A DNA stretch of 64,000 nt from Nakamurella multipartita DSM 44233 (GTDB lineage Bacteria; Actinomycetota; Actinomycetes; Mycobacteriales; Nakamurellaceae): positions 2,604,001 to 2,668,000 of the forward strand of contig NC_013235.1 in NCBI RefSeq assembly GCF_000024365.1, given 5' to 3'. Under the pieces are notes generated by a model. It made no database searches and was not told the DNA's origin. It worked only from the letters and a program-made list of their open reading frames with translations. The first letter of the stretch is position 1. Every line of letters begins with the position of its first letter. This document shows, one piece after another, positions 16,361 through 25,399 of this stretch. A program made the translations under genes and the position numbers.

Positions 16361-17770
16361 ATGACGCGACAACCAGGCTGGGCGGACCGGGCCGCGGGGG
16401 TCCTGCTGGGCACCGCGGCCGGCGACGCCCTCGGCGCCGGCTACGAGTTCTCCTACCCCGGTCCGGACCTGCCCATCGGGATGATCGGCGGCGGCCCGTT
16501 CGACTGGGCGCCGGGCGAATGGACCGATGACACCGCGATGACCCTGGCCGTGGCCCGGGTGACCGCGACCGGCGCCGACCTGACCAGCACCGCCGGGTTG
16601 GACGCGGTCGCCGCCGGGTTCGGGGAATGGTTCGACTCCCACCCCAAGGACATCGGCAATCAGACCCGTCAGGTTCTGGGAGTGCGGGACGGCAACGCCG
16701 CCGCGATGACCCGGACGGCCCAGCAGGTCACCGGTCGCAAGGGCGGCAACGGGTCCCTGATGCGCACCGCCGCGGTCGGGCTGGCCTATCTGGACGACGG
16801 GCCGGGGTGTGCTCGCGCGGCGCAGATGGTCGGGGCGCTCACTCACGACGACGAGCGCGCCGTGCAGGCCTGCCAGTTGTGGTCGCACGCGATCGGCCAG
16901 GCCGTGCGAACCGGCACGTTCAGCGGTGTCCGCGGTTACCTGGACCTGGTCGGGGGACCGGTGGCGGACTTCTGGACGCGGCGGTTGGACGAGGCACAAA
17001 GCGCCGACCCGCAGTCGTTTTCGAAGAATGGATGGGTGGTGCATGCGCTGCAGACGGCCTGGTGGGCCATCACCAACGCCGGGGAGCAGGGCAACGCCCG
17101 ACATCTGGCTGCCGCCCTGGAACTGGCCGTGCGGGCCGGCGGGGACACCGACACGACGGCGGCGATCGCCGGTGCCCTGCTCGGGGCCCGCTGGGGTGCG
17201 TCCGCGGTGCCGGCGGCCTGGCGCCGCCTGCTGCACGGCTGGCCCGGGATGAGCGCTCGCGATCTGGTTCGACTCGGCCTGCTCACCGCCCGCGGTGGGC
17301 GCGACGACCAGCTGGGCTGGCCGTCCGCGCCGCGGCTGCGCTACGAAGGATGCGACACCGGCCGTGAACCGGTCCGGCACCCGCACGACGACGGGGTCTG
17401 GCTCGGTGGCTACGACGCCGCCTTCGGCGGTGATTTCGACGCGGTGGTCAGCCTGTGCCGGATGGGGGCCGAACCGCTGGTCGCCGACCACATCGAGTTC
17501 TGGCTGGTCGACGACGGGTGGGCGGCGAACCCGAACCTGTCGTTCGTGCTCAACGACGCGGCGCGCACCATTCGTGAGCTGCGCGCCCGGGGCCGGACGG
17601 TGCTGGTGCACAGCGTCGAGGGCCGCAGCCGGACGCCGAGCGTGGCCGCCCGCTACTCCCGGCACCTCGGCGGCGATCCGCGCGACGTGCTGGCGGCCAT
17701 GCCCTGGGCCGATCCGAACCCGCAGCTCTGGTCGGTGGCATCGGGTCAGGATCGGCGCTACGCCGACTGA
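16361..17770 (+). CDS. ADP-ribosylglycohydrolase fused to Cys-less phosphatase-like domain
   Basis: A 469-aa protein with two domains. Residues 1-310 are a DraG/ARH-type ADP-ribosylglycohydrolase: GTAAGDALGAGYEF, the metal-binding EWTDDTAMTL, GGNGSLMRTAAVGL and RAGGDTDTTAAIAGALLGA, which removes ADP-ribose from modified targets. Residues about 330-469 resemble a dual-specificity phosphatase, but the P-loop reads VLVHSVEGRSRTPS: the catalytic Cys of HCxxGxxR is Ser (S418, codon AGC). It therefore probably binds rather than cleaves a phosphorylated or ADP-ribosylated ligand. The ATG has GGAGG at 16351-16355. The end overlaps the convergent SRPBCC gene by 13 bp. Confidence 0.92.
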   Translation: MTRQPGWADRAAGVLLGTAAGDALGAGYEFSYPGPDLPIGMIGGGPFDWAPGEWTDDTAMTLAVARVTATGADLTSTAGLDAVAAGFGEWFDSHPKDIGNQTRQVLGVRDGNAAAMTRTAQQVTGRKGGNGSLMRTAAVGLAYLDDGPGCARAAQMVGALTHDDERAVQACQLWSHAIGQAVRTGTFSGVRGYLDLVGGPVADFWTRRLDEAQSADPQSFSKNGWVVHALQTAWWAITNAGEQGNARHLAAALELAVRAGGDTDTTAAIAGALLGARWGASAVPAAWRRLLHGWPGMSARDLVRLGLLTARGGRDDQLGWPSAPRLRYEGCDTGREPVRHPHDDGVWLGGYDAAFGGDFDAVVSLCRMGAEPLVADHIEFWLVDDGWAANPNLSFVLNDAARTIRELRARGRTVLVHSVEGRSRTPSVAARYSRHLGGDPRDVLAAMPWADPNPQLWSVASGQDRRYAD

Positions 17771-18225
17771 TCGGCCTCGGCCCGGGCCTTGAGCTGCCGC
17801 AGGCCCTTGTCGAAGTCGCCGCCGATCATCTTGTCGAAGTGGAGCACCTTGTTCATCGCCGCCATCACCGCCGAACGCTGCCCGGTCATCCGCCACGTCA
17901 CCGCCGTGGTCTCGCCCTCCGGCACGAGCACGAAGGTGACGTCGTTGGTGGCCTTGAACGGCTTGAGAAACTCCAGCCGGATCCCGATCTCCCGGTCGGT
18001 CGAGTCGGTGATCCGCATGCTGCCGCGGCCCGCCTTGCGGTTGCCGGACCACGCGTAGGTGGCCCCGACGCCCTGGCTCGGGCCGGTGTAGGTGCGCTGC
18101 AGGGCCGGGTCGGTGCCCTCCCACGGCGACCAGGCGACCCATTCGTGGAAGTCGTTGATCAACGCGTGCACGACCGGCGCCGGGGCATCGATGGCGGTGC
18201 TGCGGGAGAGTTCGAAGTCGGACAC
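17758..18225 (-). CDS. SRPBCC (START-like) family protein
   Basis: A 155-aa protein with a helix-grip fold sequence: DFELSRSTAIDAPAPVVHALINDFHEWVAWSPWE at the start, a central strand region YAWSGNRKAGRGSMRITDS, and a C-terminal long helix (DKMIGGDFDKGLRQLKARAEA). This is the polyketide_cyc2/SRPBCC type, which binds hydrophobic ligands. I start at the GTG at 18225, preceded by GCAGGAG; the open frame upstream is antisense to the epoxide hydrolase. It is divergent from that gene with 81 bp between. Confidence 0.88.
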   Translation of the reverse strand: MSDFELSRSTAIDAPAPVVHALINDFHEWVAWSPWEGTDPALQRTYTGPSQGVGATYAWSGNRKAGRGSMRITDSTDREIGIRLEFLKPFKATNDVTFVLVPEGETTAVTWRMTGQRSAVMAAMNKVLHFDKMIGGDFDKGLRQLKARAEADQSA

Positions 18226-18306
18226 CGTCGCGGCTCCTGCGGGATGGTCGGAAATTCGGTGACGATCGTCGAGCCCACCGGCGGACGATCGTCGTAGGGT
18301 ACGCCT

Positions 18307-19458
18307 GTGCCGGACGCCCAGCGCCGCGTCGAACCGTTCGCCACGCAGACGAGCGCCGCCCAGCTCGATGATCTGCGGGCTCGATTGCGCGCGACCCGCT
18401 GGCCCGATGCGCCCGAACAGGCCGGCTGGTCGCTGGGGGCGGACGTGACCTACCTGCGGGAGTTGATCGACTACTGGGCGGAGGAGTTCGACTGGCCGGC
18501 CCAGGAGGCCGCGCTCAACCGGCTGCCGCGGTTCCGGGTCCGGCTCGACGGCTCGCGGATCCATCTCATCCACGCGCGGGCGGCGACGCGGGCGCTGCCG
18601 ATCATCCTGAGCCACGGCTGGCCGGACTCGTTCTGGCGGTACATCAAGGTGATTCCGCTGCTGGTCGATCCGGCCGCGCACGGGGCCGACCCGGCGGACG
18701 CGTTCGACGTCGTGGTGCCGGACATGCCCGGCTTCGGCTACTCCGACCCGCCGCCAGGGGCGCCGATCGACTCGATCGCCGTCGCCGCCCGGTGGGCACG
18801 GCTGATGGACGTGCTCGGCTACCACCGGTTCGGGGCTGCGGGTGGCGACATCGGCAGTCACGTGAGTCGCTACCTGGCCCTGGACCACCCCGACCGGGTG
18901 GTGGCCGTCCACCGCACCGATGCCGGGGTGCCGGTGTTCTCCGGCGAGCGGGCCGAGCTGACCCCGGCCGAGCGGGCCTGGTTCGACGGCGCCGCCGGCT
19001 GGAACGCCGCCGAAGGTGCCTTTGGCGCGATGCACCGCAGCAAACCCCAAACCGCGGCCGTCGGACTGACCGACTCACCCGCCGGCCTGGCCGCCTGGAT
19101 CGTGGAGAAGCTGCGGTCGTGGAGCGACTGCGACGGCGACCTCGAGCGCAGCTACACCAAGGACGAGATCCTGACCAACCTGTCCATCTACTGGTTCACC
19201 GGGACGATCGGTTCCTCCATGCGGATGTATCACGCGAACGCGGCGATCCCGGTCGCCCAGCTCGCCCGCAAAGTGCTCGTGCCATCCGGATTCTCGCTGT
19301 TCCCGGCGGATCTGCTGCGGCCTCCGCGGGAGTGGCTGGAACGCACGGCCACCGTGGTTCGGGTGACCGAACCGGTCCGCGGTGGCCATTTCGCCCCGTT
19401 CGAGGAGCCCGAGCTGTACGCGCAGGAGCTGCGTGAGTTCTTCCGGCCCTTCCGGTGA
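18307..19458 (+). CDS. Epoxide hydrolase (EHN-type alpha/beta hydrolase)
   Basis: A 383-aa protein with the N-terminal EHN domain (QLDDLRARLRATRWPD, DVTYLRELIDYWAEEFDW) and an alpha/beta-hydrolase core. The oxyanion-hole HGWPDSFW motif and the nucleophile loop AAGGDIGSHVSRYLAL, with Asp as nucleophile, are characteristic of epoxide hydrolases; GGHFAPFEEPE supplies the catalytic His. The family opens epoxides to diols. It starts at GTG 18307. The natural substrate is unknown, and nothing nearby indicates a pathway. Confidence 0.9.
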   Translation: MPDAQRRVEPFATQTSAAQLDDLRARLRATRWPDAPEQAGWSLGADVTYLRELIDYWAEEFDWPAQEAALNRLPRFRVRLDGSRIHLIHARAATRALPIILSHGWPDSFWRYIKVIPLLVDPAAHGADPADAFDVVVPDMPGFGYSDPPPGAPIDSIAVAARWARLMDVLGYHRFGAAGGDIGSHVSRYLALDHPDRVVAVHRTDAGVPVFSGERAELTPAERAWFDGAAGWNAAEGAFGAMHRSKPQTAAVGLTDSPAGLAAWIVEKLRSWSDCDGDLERSYTKDEILTNLSIYWFTGTIGSSMRMYHANAAIPVAQLARKVLVPSGFSLFPADLLRPPREWLERTATVVRVTEPVRGGHFAPFEEPELYAQELREFFRPFR

Positions 19459-20999
19459 GGGCGCTCCGACGGGCGCCCGGTCCTAGAGGGACAGTCGACC
19501 GACTCCGCAGGGGTGGCCGGATCGACCAGGAAGGCGGCGCCGGCGATGTCCACGCAGCTGCCGCCGTTGAGCAGAAAGGCGCCGGAACCGGTGCGCCGCA
19601 CGGTGAGCAGCGGAGCGCTCAGATCCTTGGCCAGCTGAGCGGTCCGGGAGAACGGATAGTAGAGGTCCCCGGCGAATCCGACCACCAGCGTCGGGGTGGG
19701 CATGGCAGCGAACGGCTCATTGGTGAATCCGGCCGGGGATGGCCAGGTCGTACAGACCGAATCCAGGCCCCGGGCCGGATCGGTGCTGGCCATGAACGGC
19801 GCGGCGGCCGCCACCGCAACCGCCAGCTGATCGGCGGCCTCGCCGGTCGGCTCGGCCGTCCCGTCGATGCACGCGATGCTCTGCGCAGCCAGGAACGGGT
19901 ATTCCCCGGCCAGCAAACCCCAACTCCGGTCGGCCATGTCATGCAAGGCACCGGGATTGCCGTTGGCGAGCAATTTCAACGCGACCGCCAGCTGGGTGCG
20001 GTTCTCGGTGGTCGCGAGTCCGGCCACGGTGCCCTGAATTGCCTCGTCGAACGTCAGGGTCGCGGTCGTGTTGCCCAGCACCGGCATCGGGTGGTCGAGC
20101 AGCGGTGTGATGAGCGCACGGTAGGCCGCCTCGGCGGCACCGGGATCGTTGCCCAGCGGGCAGGTTTCACCGGCGGCGCACCACTGGGTGAACTCGTCGA
20201 ACGCGGCCTGCGAGGCCTGGGCCCAGGCCAGCGTCTCCGCCGCGGAGATGGAGGTGACCCGGGGGCTGTCCAGCACCATCGCCCGGACCCGGTCCGGATG
20301 GCCGGTCGCGTACGCCAGGGCAGTGCGCGCCCCATATCCGTAGCCCAGGACGGACAACGTCGGCGCGCCCAACACCGCCCGCAGCACCTCGACGTCCTGA
20401 ACCGCCTCCCGGCTGCCGGCATGGGCCAGAAACTCGGCGGGATCCAGACCGGACCCGGCGGCCGAATTGCGCAGGCAGGCGGCGGCGAACTCCGCGGTTT
20501 CGGCGTCGGCGGCGGCCACCTCGGTGTCGTTGCGGGTCCGGGTGGTGCTCGCTCGGGCGCGGTCGACATCGGCCGCGGACAGGCACTCGATCGCCGGCGC
20601 GGACGCACCGACGCCCCGCCGGTCGAAGCTGACCACGTCGAAGCGGTTGCTGAACTCGTCGCCGTTGCCGCTGACGTAGGTCGCCAGGTCCATCCCCAGG
20701 CCGTCCTCGGTCGGCAGGACCACCGCGGTGCCGATCCGTTGGTCGGGTCGGGCCGCCGGTGCGCGCAGGACGCCGAGCGTCACCGTGGGGGCTCCCGGGC
20801 CGGTGTTCTGGTAGTCGAGCGGAACCGTCAACCGCGCGCACTGCACCCGCGACGAGGCAAACGGCCCCTCCTGGTACTCGGCGACGACGAAGTCCTGGCA
20901 ACCCGACCAAGCCAGTTGCTGCCCGTAGAACTGGCCCAGGCCCACCGGGGCGTCGGTCCCACCCGCGGACGGCTCCGGAGTCCGGGGAGCGTCTTCCAC
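19230..20999 (-). CDS. TAP-like alpha/beta hydrolase, ends eroded and nucleophile Ser absent
   Basis: The conserved body (about 20930-19490) matches secreted actinobacterial alpha/beta hydrolases with a TAP-like C terminus: LGQFYGQQLAWSGC, FDVVSFDRRGVGAS, PTPTLVVGFAGDLYYP and CVDIAGAAFLVD. Three things are odd. The usual signal peptide is missing, the only nearby start being a GTG at 20999 just before a 25-bp palindrome. The natural stop is missing: after ESVDCPS the frame runs another 250 bp antisense to the epoxide hydrolase gene. The nucleophile elbow reads G-Y-G-Y-G, with Gly at the Ser position. A TAG lies one frame off at the expected end, suggesting a frameshift. Likely a decaying gene or a non-enzymatic relative. 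Confidence 0.6.
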   Translation of the reverse strand: MEDAPRTPEPSAGGTDAPVGLGQFYGQQLAWSGCQDFVVAEYQEGPFASSRVQCARLTVPLDYQNTGPGAPTVTLGVLRAPAARPDQRIGTAVVLPTEDGLGMDLATYVSGNGDEFSNRFDVVSFDRRGVGASAPAIECLSAADVDRARASTTRTRNDTEVAAADAETAEFAAACLRNSAAGSGLDPAEFLAHAGSREAVQDVEVLRAVLGAPTLSVLGYGYGARTALAYATGHPDRVRAMVLDSPRVTSISAAETLAWAQASQAAFDEFTQWCAAGETCPLGNDPGAAEAAYRALITPLLDHPMPVLGNTTATLTFDEAIQGTVAGLATTENRTQLAVALKLLANGNPGALHDMADRSWGLLAGEYPFLAAQSIACIDGTAEPTGEAADQLAVAVAAAAPFMASTDPARGLDSVCTTWPSPAGFTNEPFAAMPTPTLVVGFAGDLYYPFSRTAQLAKDLSAPLLTVRRTGSGAFLLNGGSCVDIAGAAFLVDPATPAESVDCPSRTGRPSERPHRKGRKNSRSSCAYSSGSSNGAKWPPRTGSVTRTTVAVRSSHSRGGRSRSAGNSENPDGTSTLRASWATGIAAFA

Positions 21000-21007
21000 C
21001 AAGCCCG

Positions 21008-21068
21008 ATCGAGGGGCCACTTCCGGTCGTTCGCGAGCGTCGGGAACGACCGGAACTGGCCCCTCGAT
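21008..21068. repeat. 25-bp inverted repeat (24/25) with 11-nt loop
   Basis: Arms at 21008-21032 and 21044-21068 are reverse complements with one mismatch; the left arm reads ATCGAGGGGCCACTTCCGG and continues to GTCGTTC. It lies where the signal-peptide coding part of the hydrolase gene would be expected and 27 bp beyond the end of the NurA-like gene. It could terminate neither gene on its own evidence, since both are on the minus strand and it lies after the NurA-like stop; a terminator role for that operon is possible. Confidence 0.8.
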
Positions 21069-21094
21069 TCGGCACCGGGAGCCGATGCGGGAGG

Positions 21095-22099
21095 TCAGGT
21101 CGCGGCCGCCGCGCGCAGCGCCCGGTAGAGCAGTCGCTGGTCGCCCAGCCGGCGGCGCAGCTCGCGCTCGAGACCGGCGATGGGGTAGAGGTTTTGCGGT
21201 GCCCGGGTGTCCTTGTACGCGGCCGAGGCGAACCGCGGCAGGACGGCCTGGGTGAGGTTGGCCAGTTCTCGCACGCCGCCGGCGGACAGGTCGGGGGAGC
21301 ATTCGACCCGGACCACGCCGGCCCAGGGGGCGCCGGGGGCGCCGGGCAGCCGCAGGTACCACGAGTGCCGGTCCCAGCCGTTGCCGATGCGGAACACCGG
21401 CGTGCGCTCACCGGCCCGCAGCCGGCCGACCATGGCGTGCAGGTCTCGGGTCAGGTACGCGCTGTGGTGGCTCTTGATGTACCCGACGGCCCGGGGCAGG
21501 GCGGTCTTGCCGGTCAGCGGTCCGTCCACGACCAGCAGGTCGTCCTCGTCCGGCGCGCCGGCCCGGGCCTGGCGGGCGACCTGCAGTTCGATGCCGGCCA
21601 GTTCGTTCTGCAAGGCTCGGGAGAGCACGGCGGCCAACGGCTGCTGCGGGTTCGGCGCGGTGGCGTGCGCCTGGTAGGTCCCGGCCGCGGTCGGCACGTC
21701 CTGCGCGTGCGGGGCCACGGTGAACAACCCGCGGCGCGAGATCGGGCCCTCCTGCAGGTGCGCCCGGGTGCCGGTGCAGCAGATCACCCCGGCCGCGTAG
21801 GACGCGCAGATCGCCTCGGTCGCCGTGCTCGCCGGGCCGTCCTCGCCGCCGGCCGGATCGGGCTGGTCGTCGATCCAGGCCCGGGCCTCGACCCGGCGCA
21901 CGCCGTCCACGAACAGCACCCGACTCGGCGCCGGCAGTGGCCCGGTCGGCCCCACCGGGCGCCACCGGTCCCGGGGCAGCTCCACCGACGGGTCGACGTC
22001 GGCGGTGGTGTCGGTCAGCTCCTCGTCGATGTCGAATCCGCTGCCGTAGCCGGGATCCCAGCCGTCGACGGCGAATCGCATGCCGGCCGGACCGGTCAC
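21095..22099 (-). CDS. NurA-like nuclease
   Basis: A 334-aa protein with a NurA-type 5'-3' nuclease layout. VLFVDGVRRVEARAWI (D65) matches the first metal-binding motif, LLVVDGPLTGK (D192) the later DGxL motif, followed by AVGYIKSHHSAYL, and the C-terminal AYKDTRAPQNLYPIAGLERELRRRLGD matches the end of the family. NurA works with HerA and Mre11-Rad50 to resect DNA ends for recombination in archaea. Here it closes the operon, overlapping the SbcC stop as GTGA. An ATG at 22081 is an alternative start. The assignment rests on motifs plus context rather than on close overall similarity. Confidence 0.8.
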   Translation of the reverse strand: MTGPAGMRFAVDGWDPGYGSGFDIDEELTDTTADVDPSVELPRDRWRPVGPTGPLPAPSRVLFVDGVRRVEARAWIDDQPDPAGGEDGPASTATEAICASYAAGVICCTGTRAHLQEGPISRRGLFTVAPHAQDVPTAAGTYQAHATAPNPQQPLAAVLSRALQNELAGIELQVARQARAGAPDEDDLLVVDGPLTGKTALPRAVGYIKSHHSAYLTRDLHAMVGRLRAGERTPVFRIGNGWDRHSWYLRLPGAPGAPWAGVVRVECSPDLSAGGVRELANLTQAVLPRFASAAYKDTRAPQNLYPIAGLERELRRRLGDQRLLYRALRAAAAT

Positions 22100-25000
22100 G
22101 ACGCCTCGCGCTCGATGGAAGAGGTGCGCGAATCCCGCCGGACCACGAAACGGACCGGGATGCGGTCGGCCAGGGCTCCGACATGGGTGACTACGCCGAC
22201 CATCCGATCGCCCTGGGCCAGGTTCTCCAGGGTGCCGGCCACCACCTCCAGGGTGGCATCGTCGAGCGTGCCGAAGCCCTCGTCCAGGAAGATCGAGTCG
22301 AGCCGGGCGGCCCCCTCGGCGGCCATCGAGGACAGCTGGGTGGACAGGGCCAGGGCCAACGCCAGGCTGGCCTGGAATGTCTCCCCGCCGGACAGCGTGC
22401 GGACGCTGCGGATGCTGTCGGCGTCGGCGTGGTCGACGACCATGAACTCCCCGTCCCGGTGGGTCAGTTCGAACTGCCCGCCGGACAGCTCGCCGAGCCG
22501 GCGGGATGCGTCGATCACCAGCGTGTCCAGCGCGGCCGATTCCAGCCATTCCGGGAAGTTGTTGCTGCGCAACAGGGTACCCAGGGTGCTGGCCACCTGG
22601 TGGTCCTGCCGGGCCCGGTCCAGCTCGCCCTGGACGGCGGCCGCCTGGGCCCGCCGCTCGGCGATCCGGGCGCGCTCGGCCCGGGCCTGGGCCAGCGCCG
22701 CGGCGGCCGCGGCCGGGGCCCGGTCAGCCAGATCCCCGTCCACCTCCAGGCCCCGGGCGGCCAGTTCGCCGGTCAACTGGTCGGCCGCGGCGTCGCGGTG
22801 CCGCGTGGCGGCCAGCAGCGCATCCTCGACGTCGGGGGCGGCGGCCGACCCGGCCCGGGCCGCGGCGGTGGCCCAGGCGCTGAGCGCACTCCAACCGGCT
22901 AGCACCGATTCCTCGGGCAGATCCGGGGCGCCCAGGCCGATCACCGTGTCGCGGGCCGCCCGCAGGCCGCGCCAGGCCTGACGGACCTGGTCGGTCAACG
23001 AGGCGACCGCGGCGGCCGCGGCCGCTCGATCGGCGGCGGCCGACTGCAGGGCCGCGTCGCTGGTCCGGACCGCGGCGGTCAGCTCGTCGATCCGCCGCAG
23101 GTCGGCGGTGGCCGCCTCGACCCCGGGGGCACCGGCCACCGCGGCGGCCAGCTCGGCGTGCCGGTCCTGCCAGTGCTGCGCGGTGGCGGCGGCCCGTTCC
23201 GCGGCTGCCGTTGCCGCGTTGACGGCTCGTTGGGCTGCGCCGGCCGCGTCGTCGGCCGCGTTGAACTCATCGCGGGCCCGCGCCTGCGCGGTGTGCGCCG
23301 TGGCCAGGGCCGCCTGCTGGGCCCGCAGCTGCGTGCGCCGGGCGCCGGCCTGCGCACCCGCCCAGTCGGCCAGGGCGGTCCAGGCGCCGAGCAGGTCGGC
23401 CTCGTCGACGCCCGGGGCTCCGAACGCGACCAGTGGATCCCGAGCCGCGCGCAGGGCCCGCCGGGCGGCGGCGGTGTCCGCGTCCAAGGATCGGGCCGCG
23501 GCGACGGCCCCGTCGTGCGCGCCCCGGCTCCGCCGCAGGTGGGTGGCCGCCTCCCGGGCGTCGGCCTCCAGCCGGTCGATCTGGGCCAACCCGGCGCGCA
23601 ACTCCGCCAGGTCGGTCGGCCGTCCCGCCAGCCGCGCGGTCACGGCGGCGAGCTGCTCCTGGGCGGCGGCCAACCGGGTGGCCAGGGCGGTCTCGGCGGT
23701 GGCCGCCGCCGACTGGGCGGCCCGGGCCCGGGCCACCGCACGCTCCCGGGCCAGCACGGCCTCGTCGGCGTCGGCCAACTCGGGGGCGTGGGCGGCCGCC
23801 GGCACCGTCGCCACCGGCTGGTCGCAGACCGGACAGGCCTGCCCGGCGACCAGTTCCGACCGCAGGGCGGCCGCGCGGTGGGTGATCCGGGCATGTTCCC
23901 GGGTGGCGCGTGCCTGCTCGGCCGCCCGCTCGGCCTGGGCCAGCGCGTTGTCGGCGGCCTGCCGGGCCGCCGACGACCGGGTGTGCTCGGCCGTCAAGGG
24001 CGCGAGCGCCGCCTGGGCCGTGGCCAGGTCGGTGACCAGGCGCACCGACTCCTCGATCGGACCGCGGGCGGGCGCCTGGGCCAGCAGGTCCTGGGCGCGG
24101 ACCTCACGGTCCTGCGCCGCGGCCAGCGCTTCGGCCGCGGCGGTCACGGCGGCGGCGGCCGCCGCCGTCCGCCCGGCCAGTTCCACCAGGCCGTCCGGGA
24201 CGACCACGGCGGTGAGCTGGTCGACCTCGGCGGTGAGCCGGTCGACCTGGTCGCTCAGATCGGCGACCGTGGACCGGGCGACGTCCCGGGCCGAACGGGC
24301 CCGTTCGAGCGCGGTCGTGGCCGCGCCGGCATCGGTGATCGCCGCCGTCAGCCGATCGGCGGCCGCCCGGGCCTGAGCCTGCGCCGGCGGCCGCGCCGCT
24401 TCGACCGTGGCCAGTTCGGCGTGCTCACGCAGGGCGCGCTCCAGGGGGGCCCGGTCGGGCGCGCCGGCCAGCCGCTCCCGGGCCTGCCGGTCGACCAGCC
24501 GGGCGGCCGCCTCGGCCTCGCCGGCGCGAGTGAGGGTGGCCTGGGATGCCTCGTGGGCGGCGTCCAGGTCGGCGATCCCGTGGGGGACGACCAGCCCGGC
24601 CAGCAGATCCCGTTCGGCGATGAGCCGATCGCGTTCGCTGCGGGCGGCGTCCAACGCGGTGGCCGCGGTACGCAGCCGCGGCACCTGCTGCTCGACGGCG
24701 GCGACCAGGGATTGGAAGTCCGATTCCCGTTGGGCGGCCTGGGTTTCCGCCGCGTCGGTGGCGTCGGCCAGGCCGGCGAGTTGCTCGGTGAGCAGCTCCG
24801 CGCGTTGGCCGGCCAGGCTGGCTCGCCCGTTCGCCCGCTGACCGATGTCGGTGTAGAGGCCGGCGCCGAGCAGCTTGAGCAGGATGGTGCGCCGTTCGGC
24901 CGGCTTGGCCCGCAGGAAGTCGGCGAATTCACCCTGCGGCAGCACCACGCATTGGCAGAAGTGCTCATACGGCAGTCCGAGCAGCTTTTCCACCGCCGCA

Positions 25001-25395
25001 GTGACGCCGCTGTCCGTGGCGATGGATTCGGTGGCGTCGTCGATGGTGCCGGTCGCGGTCGGGTCCAGCAGCCGCTCCAGCCGCGCGTTGCGGACGTGCA
25101 CGCCGGTCCTGGTCCGGCGCAATTCCCGGGCGATGAGATAGCGGGTGTCGCCGACGTCGAACAGCAGCGCGACCTTGCCCTGGTTGGCCGTCGGGGCGAG
25201 CCCGTACATGACCATGCTGCGGTGGTTCCACCGCGGCACCGTCCCGTACAGGGCGAAGGTGAGGGCGTCGATCACGGTCGACTTGCCCGAGCCGGTCGCG
25301 CCGACCAGCACGAAGAAGTCGGCGTCGGCGAAGTCGACCACCGCCTCGTCGCGGAACGCGGCGAAACCGTTCATCTGCAGCCGGACCGGTCGCAT
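22096..25395 (-). CDS. sbcC: SbcC/Rad50 SMC-family ATPase
   Basis: A 1099-aa Rad50-type ATPase. The N-terminal half has VLVGATGSGKST (Walker A, about residues 32-43). Long Ala/Arg/Glu-rich coiled coils flank a zinc hook ACPVCDQP. The C-terminal half has the signature TLSGGETFQASLALAL and Walker B LDSIFLDEGFGTLD. With SbcD it forms the Mre11-Rad50 complex, which opens hairpins and trims double-strand ends. Length and domain order are normal. It starts 5 bp after the SbcD stop and overlaps the NurA-like gene, so all are translated from one message. Confidence 0.96.
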   Translation of the reverse strand: MRPVRLQMNGFAAFRDEAVVDFADADFFVLVGATGSGKSTVIDALTFALYGTVPRWNHRSMVMYGLAPTANQGKVALLFDVGDTRYLIARELRRTRTGVHVRNARLERLLDPTATGTIDDATESIATDSGVTAAVEKLLGLPYEHFCQCVVLPQGEFADFLRAKPAERRTILLKLLGAGLYTDIGQRANGRASLAGQRAELLTEQLAGLADATDAAETQAAQRESDFQSLVAAVEQQVPRLRTAATALDAARSERDRLIAERDLLAGLVVPHGIADLDAAHEASQATLTRAGEAEAAARLVDRQARERLAGAPDRAPLERALREHAELATVEAARPPAQAQARAAADRLTAAITDAGAATTALERARSARDVARSTVADLSDQVDRLTAEVDQLTAVVVPDGLVELAGRTAAAAAAVTAAAEALAAAQDREVRAQDLLAQAPARGPIEESVRLVTDLATAQAALAPLTAEHTRSSAARQAADNALAQAERAAEQARATREHARITHRAAALRSELVAGQACPVCDQPVATVPAAAHAPELADADEAVLARERAVARARAAQSAAATAETALATRLAAAQEQLAAVTARLAGRPTDLAELRAGLAQIDRLEADAREAATHLRRSRGAHDGAVAAARSLDADTAAARRALRAARDPLVAFGAPGVDEADLLGAWTALADWAGAQAGARRTQLRAQQAALATAHTAQARARDEFNAADDAAGAAQRAVNAATAAAERAAATAQHWQDRHAELAAAVAGAPGVEAATADLRRIDELTAAVRTSDAALQSAAADRAAAAAAVASLTDQVRQAWRGLRAARDTVIGLGAPDLPEESVLAGWSALSAWATAAARAGSAAAPDVEDALLAATRHRDAAADQLTGELAARGLEVDGDLADRAPAAAAAALAQARAERARIAERRAQAAAVQGELDRARQDHQVASTLGTLLRSNNFPEWLESAALDTLVIDASRRLGELSGGQFELTHRDGEFMVVDHADADSIRSVRTLSGGETFQASLALALALSTQLSSMAAEGAARLDSIFLDEGFGTLDDATLEVVAGTLENLAQGDRMVGVVTHVGALADRIPVRFVVRRDSRTSSIEREAS

Positions 25396-25399
25396 CGAC

